This document shows positions 25,022 to 32,335 of a stretch of DNA of 64,000 nt, in pieces. The position numbers and the translations under genes were made by a program. The DNA is from UA16 sp002292325. Its GTDB lineage: Bacteria > Bacteroidota > Bacteroidia > Flavobacteriales_D > Sanyastnellaceae. The stretch spans positions 1 through 64,000 of the forward strand of contig CALSRC010000017.1 of assembly GCA_943788645.1 (NCBI GenBank). Direction: 5' to 3'. Numbering within the stretch: position 1 is the stretch's first letter; the number at the start of each line of letters is the position of its first letter. The notes beneath the pieces are model-generated. The model did no database searches, was not told where the DNA came from, and worked only from the letters and a program-made list of their open reading frames with translations.

Positions 25022-25820
25022 CTCCTGCAGCTTTCATAAATCCCTTTGTTGGCAATGCTTTAAAGTCAGCATAGGTAACTTGATTCAAATACAGACCTGA
25101 ACCAGGCGCTGAGGCACCTGCCTCAGAACGATCTCCTCGCTGTATAACCCTCAGGATGTCCTCGGGGTTCATGCGTCCTTGACCAACGTCAAACAAAGTA
25201 CCCATAATCGCCCGGACCATGTTGCGTAAAAATCGATCCGCCCGAATTTCAAATGTCCATTGCTCCTCCTTCACGTCCTCTCGAAGTTCCGCATAACGGA
25301 CATCGCAAATGGTCGACTTCTGATCGGAACCTGCTTTACAAAACGCTGCAAAATCATCTTTTCGAATCAGGAGTTGAGCTGCTTTCTGCATCGCCGTAAA
25401 ATCAGTCTCTCGCATCACGCGTACTGACCGGCCTTCAAGAAACGGATCTTTGTAAGTGTGCATTCTGTAAACGTATCCCCTCTCCAGCGCATCAAATCGA
25501 GCATGTGCAGTGCTTGACACTTCTGTTATGCGGTGAATGGCGATGGATTTAGGCAACATCCCATTGAGTTTCCAAGCAGCCTCCGACCAATCTCGGTATT
25601 GCTTGGATTTGGGAGAATGTTCTGGCCAGTCCGCATGCGCGACAAAATACGAGGCATGTACACCCGCATCTGTCCTTCCACATCCCATGATGGGAACCTG
25701 CACGCCCGTGAATAACGCGAGTTGAGCTTCAATAACCTCCTGGACAGTTAATGCGTTCGGTTGCCTTTGCCATCCGTGAAAAGGTGTTCCATCGTAAGAA
25801 AGCTCAATGAAGACCCTCAT
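25011..25820 (-). CDS. truA: tRNA pseudouridine(38-40) synthase
   Basis: 269 residues, the normal length. TruA makes pseudouridine at positions 38-40 of the tRNA anticodon stem. MRVFIELSYDGTPFHGWQRQ is the standard N terminus, CGRTDAGVHASYFVAH carries the catalytic Asp, and FLRNMVRAIMGTL followed by ASAPGSGLYLNQVTY is the C-terminal signature. It lies 21 bp after the serine-palmitoyltransferase-like gene and overlaps the ABC exporter gene. Confidence 0.96.
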   Translation of the reverse strand: MRVFIELSYDGTPFHGWQRQPNALTVQEVIEAQLALFTGVQVPIMGCGRTDAGVHASYFVAHADWPEHSPKSKQYRDWSEAAWKLNGMLPKSIAIHRITEVSSTAHARFDALERGYVYRMHTYKDPFLEGRSVRVMRETDFTAMQKAAQLLIRKDDFAAFCKAGSDQKSTICDVRYAELREDVKEEQWTFEIRADRFLRNMVRAIMGTLFDVGQGRMNPEDILRVIQRGDRSEAGASAPGSGLYLNQVTYADFKALPTKGFMKAAGDAN

Positions 25821-25841
25821 GCAGAAAGCCCGATTTGAAGA

Positions 25842-27086
25842 TCAAGCCCAAGATGCAATTTTCTCGCTTTTGTAGGCTCCAGCGAACAGCTTGTCTTTGA
25901 CCGTTGAAAATGTTTCAATGGTATACTTCACGTCCTCTAAGGTGTGCACTGCGGTTGGAATCAATCGCAGCATGATGGTGTCTTTGGGCACTACCGGATA
26001 CACAACAATCGAGCAAAAGATCCCGTAATTCTCTCGTAAGTCCAATGTCAAGTTCGTCGCTTCCCCAAGGCCACCTGAAAGAAATACTGGTGTCACACAG
26101 GAGTTCGTCAAACCTAAGTTGAAACCTGCTTCCCGCAATCCAGATTGCAAGGCATTTGCAATCTCCCAAAGATTGGTTTTGTGCTCGGGCTGCGTTCGAA
26201 GCATCTCCAGTCGTTTTTGCGCACCCATCACAATCGGCATAGGAAGGGATTTGGCAAAGGTCTGAGAACGCATATTGTACCTGAGGTAGTCAATCACATC
26301 TTCATCTCCGGCAACAAAAGCACCAATGGTCGCCATGGACTTTGCAAACGTTCCGAAGTACACATCAATTTGATCTTGAACTCCTTGTGCATCTCCCGCT
26401 CCCCGTCCTGACTCACCAATCGTCCCGAATCCGTGGGCATCATCAACGAACAGTCGGAAGCCGTATTTCTCCTTGTACGCACAGATGTCTTTGAGGGCGC
26501 CTTGGTCACCTGCCATTCCGAAAACCCCCTCTGTGACGACCAAAATTCCTCCTCCTGACTGATCACACAACGCTTTTGCTCGATCCAGTTGCTTCACAAA
26601 CGACTCCATGTTATTGTGTTGATACACGAATCGCTTGCCCTGGTGCAGCCGAACACCATCGACCATGCAAGCATGAGACTCCGAATCATACACAATAACG
26701 TCGTGACGACTCACCAATGCTTCAATAGCAGATTGACAACCTTGGTAACCGTAATTCAGGAGAAATGCATCTTCCTTTTGCATGAAGTCAGCCAATTGCG
26801 ATTCAAGCAATTCATGCTGAGCCGTTTGCCCTGACATCATCCGCGCTCCCATGGGATAGCCCATGCCCCAGTCTGCAGCGGCCTGAGCGTCTGCCTTTCG
26901 AATTTCAGGGTGGTTTGCAAGCCCCAAGTAATTGTTCACAGACCAAACCAATACGTCCTTGCCTCGGAACGTCATGCGGTTCGAAATTTCTCCCTCCAGC
27001 TTGGGGAAAGTGAAATATCCATGACTCTCTCGTGCGTGCTGACCCAATGGGCCGCGGTCGTTGCGAATGCGATCGAATATGTCCAA
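25842..27086 (-). CDS. Alpha-oxoamine synthase, probable serine palmitoyltransferase
   Basis: 414 residues, a PLP enzyme of the SPT/KBL/AONS family, which condenses an amino acid with an acyl-CoA. WSVNNYLGLANHPEIRKAD and GMGYPMGARMMSGQTAQHEL are family motifs; DSESHACMVDGVRLHQGKRF holds the His that stacks on PLP; VDDAHGFGTIGE has the PLP Asp and His; FGTFAKSMATIGAF holds the PLP Lys. The HACMVDGVRL and QHNNMESF stretches are closer to bacterial serine palmitoyltransferases than to glycine C-acetyltransferase. SPT makes the sphingoid base of the sphingolipids common in Bacteroidota. An exact -7 box lies 21 nt before the ATG. It probably heads an operon with truA and the ABC exporter. Confidence 0.88.
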   Translation of the reverse strand: MDIFDRIRNDRGPLGQHARESHGYFTFPKLEGEISNRMTFRGKDVLVWSVNNYLGLANHPEIRKADAQAAADWGMGYPMGARMMSGQTAQHELLESQLADFMQKEDAFLLNYGYQGCQSAIEALVSRHDVIVYDSESHACMVDGVRLHQGKRFVYQHNNMESFVKQLDRAKALCDQSGGGILVVTEGVFGMAGDQGALKDICAYKEKYGFRLFVDDAHGFGTIGESGRGAGDAQGVQDQIDVYFGTFAKSMATIGAFVAGDEDVIDYLRYNMRSQTFAKSLPMPIVMGAQKRLEMLRTQPEHKTNLWEIANALQSGLREAGFNLGLTNSCVTPVFLSGGLGEATNLTLDLRENYGIFCSIVVYPVVPKDTIMLRLIPTAVHTLEDVKYTIETFSTVKDKLFAGAYKSEKIASWA

Positions 27087-27107
27087 AGTAAATCGGTTTT
27101 AAAGGCA

Positions 27108-27115
27108 CAAACTTA
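27108..27115 (-). promoter_or_regulatory. -7 box of the serine-palmitoyltransferase-like gene
   Basis: TAAGTTTG on the minus strand is an exact TAnnTTTG, 21 nt before the ATG. No clear TTG at the -33 distance. The rest of the 181-bp divergent gap (27087-27267) holds only the bamD promoter box. Confidence 0.55.
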
Positions 27116-27252
27116 CTATGCCTTTTTCAGTTATGGCACATTTTTCCAGCGACAAAGCGAGAATGTTTGCACAATGCACATGTGGAATTCCAAGAAACAC
27201 CTAAGTTTTCCAAAATTGCTTCACTTAGCAAAAAAATCCGAACGAGGTCAGT

Positions 27253-27260
27253 TACCTTCG
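27253..27260 (+). promoter_or_regulatory. -7 box of the bamD operon
   Basis: TACCTTCG fits TAnnTTCG and ends 7 nt before the bamD ATG at 27268. Confidence 0.5.
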
Positions 27261-27267
27261 CGGAACC

Positions 27268-28119
27268 ATGATTCACACCCATTCAAAATCAGCATTTGGT
27301 GCGTTGTATTTAGCAGGATTCTCGCTGCTCATTTTGTCGGGCATCTCCAATTCAGGATGCAGCGAATACAACAAAATCATGAAGAGCACAGATTTGGACT
27401 ACAAGTACGAACGCGCTCTTGGGTTCTTGGATTCCAACAAATGCTATGGTGCTTTGCCAATCTTAGAAGAAGTGGTTAGTTTAAGTCGAGGCACTGAGCA
27501 ATCGATCGATGCACAATATCACTTTGCTCAAGCACACCGGTGCGTGGGCGATAACTATCTGGCTCGTTACTACTTCAAGATGTTTGCCAAGACTTTCCCG
27601 AACGACCCAAGGGCAGAGCAAGCACAATTTGAAAGTGCGATGTGCAGTTACCGGCTCAGCCCCAAGCCCTCGTTAGATCAAATGGAAACGGAGCAGGCCA
27701 TTGAAGAATTTCAACTCTTCATGGACCGATATCCAGCGAGCGCATTCAGGGACTCTTGCCAAGATATGGTCAATAGTCTCCGCCATAAACTGGAGATCAA
27801 ATCATTTGAGTCCGCTCAGTTGTATTATCACACCGGACAATTCAAAAGCGCCACAATCGCATTTGAGTCTGCAATGAAGGAATATCCTGACACCCCATTC
27901 CGAGAGGAAATGCAGTGGCTCATCGTCGACAGTTACTTTAAATACGCCAAATTGAGCACGGAGCGAAGGAAATTGGAACGTTATAACGATACCATTGAAG
28001 CTTTTCTTACCTTCGTGGCCCGTTTCCCGGAAAGTCAGTACATGAATCTTGCACAAGCCGTACATGCAGAAAGCATCCATGCCATTGACGACCTCACGGC
28101 AAATCAAACCATTGAATGA
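27268..28119 (+). CDS. bamD: Outer membrane protein assembly lipoprotein BamD
   Basis: 283 residues. Lipoprotein signal: hydrophobic stretch, then SNSGC as lipobox (Cys about residue 31). After it come TPR-like repeats (YERALGFLDSNKCYGALPIL, SIDAQYHFAQAHRCVGDNYL, ARYYFKMFAKTFPNDPRAEQ), the YfiO/BamD pattern. It is part of the BAM complex that folds beta-barrel proteins into the outer membrane. It is the first gene of the conserved Bacteroidota run bamD-rpoZ-coaBC-DUF4835-recN and overlaps rpoZ by 4 bp (ATGA). Confidence 0.93.
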   Translation: MIHTHSKSAFGALYLAGFSLLILSGISNSGCSEYNKIMKSTDLDYKYERALGFLDSNKCYGALPILEEVVSLSRGTEQSIDAQYHFAQAHRCVGDNYLARYYFKMFAKTFPNDPRAEQAQFESAMCSYRLSPKPSLDQMETEQAIEEFQLFMDRYPASAFRDSCQDMVNSLRHKLEIKSFESAQLYYHTGQFKSATIAFESAMKEYPDTPFREEMQWLIVDSYFKYAKLSTERRKLERYNDTIEAFLTFVARFPESQYMNLAQAVHAESIHAIDDLTANQTIE

Positions 28120-28487
28120 CCATGAATTTCAAATCCATTAAGGCTGACAAGAGCACGGAAACCCGTGACAACCATGCGCTGGAGTCGCAGGGAACAGGCA
28201 ACTTGTTCGAGACCATTGTGATTCTCAGCAGCCGAAGCAACCAATTGGCATTGGAGATGAAGCAGGAGTTGAACGCCAAGTTGGAAGAGTTCATCACACC
28301 GACTGATTCTTTAGAAGAAGTCTTTGAGAACCGAGAGCAAATCGAGATTTCGAAATTCTACGAACGACTTCCAAAGCCACACAGCATCGCTGTGGCTGAA
28401 CTCGGACAGGATCTAATCGGAATCAACGACGCGACATCGGACGAAGAGGGAGCTGAGGGTCTTGAAACCGCCCCAGAACAGGCCTGA
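28116..28487 (+). CDS. rpoZ: RNA polymerase omega subunit (Bacteroidota type)
   Basis: 123 residues; a second ATG at 28122 gives 121. GNLFETIVILSSRSNQLALE and EEVFENREQIEISKFYERLP are the hallmarks of the omega subunit of this phylum, where the gene regularly sits between bamD and coaBC. Omega helps fold and assemble beta-prime. The C-terminal tail (about 25 residues, DATSDEEGAEGLETAP) is acidic and probably disordered, longer than in most relatives. Confidence 0.88.
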   Translation: MTMNFKSIKADKSTETRDNHALESQGTGNLFETIVILSSRSNQLALEMKQELNAKLEEFITPTDSLEEVFENREQIEISKFYERLPKPHSIAVAELGQDLIGINDATSDEEGAEGLETAPEQA

Positions 28488-28512
28488 CCAAACAGGCGGA
28501 AGCACAACCGCC

Positions 28513-29718
28513 ATGTTGCACAACCGACGAATTTTATTAGGAATCACGGGGAGCATAGCTGCTTACAAATCAGCCCTGCTCGCACGTGAACTGCAAAGAC
28601 GCGGAGCACATGTTCGGGTTGTCATGACGCGTGCAGCAACTGAATTTATAACCCCTCTGACCTTGGCCACGCTAACAGGGCATCGGGTCTACAGCGATTT
28701 TACGGAAAATAAAGACCAGGGTCTCTGGACCAACCACGTAGATTTGGGGCTCTGGGCAGATGTTTTTCTCATTGCTCCGGCGACAGCTCAAACGCTGAGC
28801 AGCATGATCGCAGGTGCTGGAGATAATTTCCTTCTTGCAGTTCATTTGAGCAGCCGTTGTCCTGTGGTCGTGGCCCCTGCCATGGATTTGGATATGTACC
28901 AACATCCAGCCACGCAAGAAAATTTAGCCATGCTGAAATCAAGGGAAGTGTCGGTGATCGAACCCGAATCGGGACCTCTCGCTTCAGGATTGGATGGAAA
29001 AGGCCGCATGGCAGAGCCTGAGGCAATAGCGGATTGGTTAGAATCGTGGTTTGCAAAACGTGCGCCATTGCATGGTCATCACGTGCTTGTTACAGCAGGC
29101 CCCACACACGAACCGATCGATGCCGTTCGGTTCATCGGGAATAGAAGTTCTGGAAAAATGGGCTACGCGTTAGCTGAAGCATTCGCAACAGCCGGAGCTG
29201 CGGTCCACCTGATTACCGGACCAACGCAATTAACAGCACCTGCGAACGTTCATGAAATCGTGGAAGTTCAAACCGCGCAGGAAATGTTCAATGAAACCAT
29301 GGCACGATTTGAAAAAATCGATATTGCCGTCGCTGCGGCAGCTGTGGCGGATGCTCGGCCTGTGGATGCTGCAGATCACAAACTTCACAAAGATCAATTA
29401 CCCGGAGCCATTTCATTGGAAGCAACTCCTGACATATTAGCTGCAATGGGAGCGCAGAAAACACCCACCCAGTTCATCGTAGGATTTGCGTTGGAAACGG
29501 ATGATGGATTGCGAAGCGCACAGAGCAAGCTCGAGCGCAAAAAAGCCGACTTGATCATCCTGAATACAACAGCTGATGCGGGAGCGGGTTTTGGTACGGA
29601 TACGAATAAGATCACCATCCTCGAAAAAAGCGGCAAAACCCATAATTTTGAGCTAAAGTCAAAGGCAGAAGTTGCCAAAGACATTGTTGAGACGGTATTG
29701 AATACTTTGCAATCATGA
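28513..29718 (+). CDS. coaBC: Bifunctional phosphopantothenoylcysteine decarboxylase/phosphopantothenate-cysteine ligase
   Basis: 401 residues from the ATG at 28513 (a longer frame from 28462 overlaps rpoZ). It performs two steps of coenzyme A synthesis. The CoaC half (about 1-185) is a flavoprotein: GITGSIAAYKSALLARELQR, NHVDLGLWADVFLIAP (active-site His), APAMDLDMYQHPATQEN, and GPLASGLDGKGRMAEPE. The CoaB half starts HHVLVTAGPTHEPIDAVRFI and has NRSSGKMGYALAEAF. Compared with E. coli, the PxMNxxMW Asn is Asp and the ACG Cys is Ser; I recall the same forms in other Bacteroidota. Its stop overlaps the DUF4835 gene by 4 bp. Confidence 0.95.
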   Translation: MLHNRRILLGITGSIAAYKSALLARELQRRGAHVRVVMTRAATEFITPLTLATLTGHRVYSDFTENKDQGLWTNHVDLGLWADVFLIAPATAQTLSSMIAGAGDNFLLAVHLSSRCPVVVAPAMDLDMYQHPATQENLAMLKSREVSVIEPESGPLASGLDGKGRMAEPEAIADWLESWFAKRAPLHGHHVLVTAGPTHEPIDAVRFIGNRSSGKMGYALAEAFATAGAAVHLITGPTQLTAPANVHEIVEVQTAQEMFNETMARFEKIDIAVAAAAVADARPVDAADHKLHKDQLPGAISLEATPDILAAMGAQKTPTQFIVGFALETDDGLRSAQSKLERKKADLIILNTTADAGAGFGTDTNKITILEKSGKTHNFELKSKAEVAKDIVETVLNTLQS

Positions 29719-30629
29719 TTTCACTTCACGCGATTCGTTCTGGCGCCCTGGTGGGGCTGACAATCCTGCTATTCGCGAACACGAACGAGGCCCAAGAACT
29801 AAATTGCAGGGTCCAAGTTATCGCACCACAAATCTCAAACATTGAGACTTCCATCTTTGAATCTTTGGAAGATAACATCCAAGAATTCATGAACGGTCGA
29901 CGTTGGACGAACGACGAATTCACTTTCGATGAGCGCATTGAGTGCACCTTGCAAATCACGATTTCAGAAGCTCCAAGCCCCACCAGCTTTCGGGGCAACA
30001 TGCAAGTCCAAAGTTCACGGCCCGTGTACAACAGTGATTACAATACTGCTTTGCTCTTAGTCAACGACGGCAACTTTGAAATCTCTTGGGATGGAAGCAG
30101 TAACATTCAATTCATGCCGGGCCAGTACCGAGACAACCTCTCCTCTTTGCTTGCATACTACGCTTACATGATCATTGGAATGGATTATGACAGCATGGCA
30201 CTCGAAGCCGGAACGCCTCATTACATCCAAGCCCAAACCATTGTGGCCAACGCTCAAAATTCTGGACCAGCAGGATGGAAGGCGAGTCAGGGTCAGCAAA
30301 ACCGATACTGGTTGGTTGAGAACATGCTTTCACAAACTTTCCGTCCTGTGCGAAATTGTCTTTACTATTATCATCGAATGGGTTTGGACCAATTATTTGA
30401 TGACGTAGAACGTGGACGCCTAGCCATGGCTGATGCGCTTATTGAAATGCGACAAACCCACCGAATACGACCTTCCTCCTACAATCTTCAACTCTTCTTT
30501 TTGGCGAAATCAGATGAAATTTTGAAGGTTTTTGGCCCAGCACCAAATGCTGAAAAGACGCGCTTGCTTCCAGTGCTCAAGCAAATGGATCCCGGTAACA
30601 TCTCCAAATACGATAGCATTCTCGGCTGA
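29715..30629 (+). CDS. DUF4835 family protein, exported
   Basis: 304 residues with a signal peptide (to about residue 26, cleavage near NEAQE). ELNCRVQVIAPQI and FTFDERIECTLQITISEAPS, followed by VQSSRPVYNSDYNTALLLVN and YYAYMIIGMDYDSMALEAGT, are typical of DUF4835, which is found only in Bacteroidota and nearly always between coaBC and recN. The function is unknown; a periplasmic location is inferred. It is coupled to coaBC by an ATGA overlap. Confidence 0.88.
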   Translation: MISLHAIRSGALVGLTILLFANTNEAQELNCRVQVIAPQISNIETSIFESLEDNIQEFMNGRRWTNDEFTFDERIECTLQITISEAPSPTSFRGNMQVQSSRPVYNSDYNTALLLVNDGNFEISWDGSSNIQFMPGQYRDNLSSLLAYYAYMIIGMDYDSMALEAGTPHYIQAQTIVANAQNSGPAGWKASQGQQNRYWLVENMLSQTFRPVRNCLYYYHRMGLDQLFDDVERGRLAMADALIEMRQTHRIRPSSYNLQLFFLAKSDEILKVFGPAPNAEKTRLLPVLKQMDPGNISKYDSILG

Positions 30630-30644
30630 ACTTCGAACCTCATC

Positions 30645-32306
30645 ATGCTCAAAAAGCTGAAAATCCGGAATTACGCCTTAATCGAATCTTTGGATTTGGA
30701 TTTAGAGCGAGGTATGACAGCGATGACCGGTGAAACCGGATCTGGTAAGTCCATTGTTCTCGGAGCATTGGGACTGCTACTCGGGCAACGTAGTGAGAGT
30801 AGTGTGGTACGAAATTCAGTCGACCGCTGCACCGTTGAGGGAATATTTTCACCCCCGGTAGCCGCTCAAAACTGGCTTGTTTCCAATGAATTAGATGCTT
30901 GGGATGAATTGATTGTTCGACGGGAAGTAACATCTCAAGGGAGAAGCAGAGCGTTCATCAACGACACACCTGTCAAGGCCAACGATTTGCAAGAGTTAGG
31001 CGGGCTACTGGTGGATCTCCATGGACAAGACGGTACCCGATTGCTATTGCAACGTGAATACCAATTGGCATGGATCGACACCCATGCGCAGAACACTGAG
31101 CACTTTGCGGCTTACCAACAATCATTTGAAGCGTTTACATCAGCGAAGATGACCCTTGCCAGCCTCGAGCTCGAACGTTCCAAACCACAGACAGACCTTG
31201 ATTACATTCGTTACCAATTGCGAGAAATTGAATCACTTGAATTGCACGCAAAGGATTGGGATGCACTCTTGAATGAAAAAGAGGTGTTGGAAAATAGCTC
31301 GGACATTCGCGCCGCGCTCGATGAAGCATGGTCGGCTCTTGCAGATAGCTCCTCCGATTCAAACCCATTGGAACGATTGCAATGGTCGTTGAAGTCGCTG
31401 AGCAAAGTGGCTTCGATGACCCGCCTTTATGAACCCCTGCAGGCACGTTTGCATTCCGTCACCATCGAATTACAAGACATAGCCGACGAAATAGAGTCCC
31501 AAAGCCATTCAATTGAGTCCAACCCACAACGGTTGATGCAGCTCGAAACGTGGTACAACCAACTCCAACGGGTTTTACACAAGCACAACGCTCCTGGTGC
31601 TAAATCTTTGATTGCATTGGAAACGAGTCTTCAAGAATCGATTGAAGCGGCCAGCAACATTGATGAGGCTCACAGCGAAGCCCAAAAACACCTTGAATCA
31701 TGCCGCAAGCAAACCATGCAATTGGGCCATGTACTCATGGAAAGACGAGTTGATGCCGCCAAAACGCTGAGTAAAGAAATCGAGGGGGCGCTTCAACTCC
31801 TCAGTATACCCCAAGCTCAGCTTGATTTTGAATGGCAATTGGCTTCAGAACCTGACGCATGGGGAATTGAAGAGCTCCAAGTGCTGTTTTCCGCTAACCC
31901 AGGTCAACGTCCCCTTCCTATTCAAAAAGTCGCTTCAGGTGGCGAAAAAAGCCGTTTAATGCTCGCCATCAAGGCAACCGGAAAAGCAACCGAACCCATT
32001 CCGACCATTGTTCTCGACGAGATTGACACAGGTGTAAGCGGCAGAGTAGCTGAAGAGATGGCTAAATTGATGGCAACCATGGCGAATCAGCAGCAAGTCA
32101 TTGCCGTGACACATTTACCTCAGGTCGCAGCATTGGCAACGCATCACATCCGGGTATCGAAGACCTCTGATGGCAACACCACTTCAACTGAGGTAAAGTT
32201 GCTTTCTTCGAAAGAACGTGTCCAAGAGATCGCCGCAATGCTCAGTGGATCAGAAGTTAGTGAGGCAGCCGTGACCAATGCTCAGGCATTGTTGAATAGC
32301 CGGTAA
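30645..32306 (+). CDS. recN: DNA repair protein RecN
   Basis: 553 residues, full length. RecN is an SMC-like ATPase in double-strand break repair. MLKKLKIRNYALIESLDLDL and GETGSGKSIVLGALGLLLGQ (Walker A, about residue 32) open the head; a coiled-coil arm runs roughly 155-360; the second head part has VASGGEKSRLMLAIKA (signature) and IVLDEIDTGVSGRVAEEM (Walker B), then VIAVTHLPQVAALATHHI. Last gene of the bamD run, 15 bp after the DUF4835 gene. It converges on the TonB receptor gene. Confidence 0.96.
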   Translation: MLKKLKIRNYALIESLDLDLERGMTAMTGETGSGKSIVLGALGLLLGQRSESSVVRNSVDRCTVEGIFSPPVAAQNWLVSNELDAWDELIVRREVTSQGRSRAFINDTPVKANDLQELGGLLVDLHGQDGTRLLLQREYQLAWIDTHAQNTEHFAAYQQSFEAFTSAKMTLASLELERSKPQTDLDYIRYQLREIESLELHAKDWDALLNEKEVLENSSDIRAALDEAWSALADSSSDSNPLERLQWSLKSLSKVASMTRLYEPLQARLHSVTIELQDIADEIESQSHSIESNPQRLMQLETWYNQLQRVLHKHNAPGAKSLIALETSLQESIEAASNIDEAHSEAQKHLESCRKQTMQLGHVLMERRVDAAKTLSKEIEGALQLLSIPQAQLDFEWQLASEPDAWGIEELQVLFSANPGQRPLPIQKVASGGEKSRLMLAIKATGKATEPIPTIVLDEIDTGVSGRVAEEMAKLMATMANQQQVIAVTHLPQVAALATHHIRVSKTSDGNTTSTEVKLLSSKERVQEIAAMLSGSEVSEAAVTNAQALLNSR

Positions 32307-32315
32307 ACAAAAAGT

Positions 32316-32329
32316 GATTGAAATCAATC
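32316..32329. terminator. Weak hairpin between recN and the TonB receptor gene
   Basis: GATTG-AAAT-CAATC, a 5-bp stem in the 29-bp convergent gap, flanked by A-rich and T-containing sequence. It could serve as a weak bidirectional terminator. Confidence 0.3.
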
Positions 32330-32335
32330 TTGACC

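Noticed and set aside
25842..27086. Glycine C-acetyltransferase (kbl) or biotin-pathway bioF assignment
   Set aside because: The His and central motifs fit bacterial serine palmitoyltransferases better, and no tdh or bio genes are near; the choice still needs a phylogeny.
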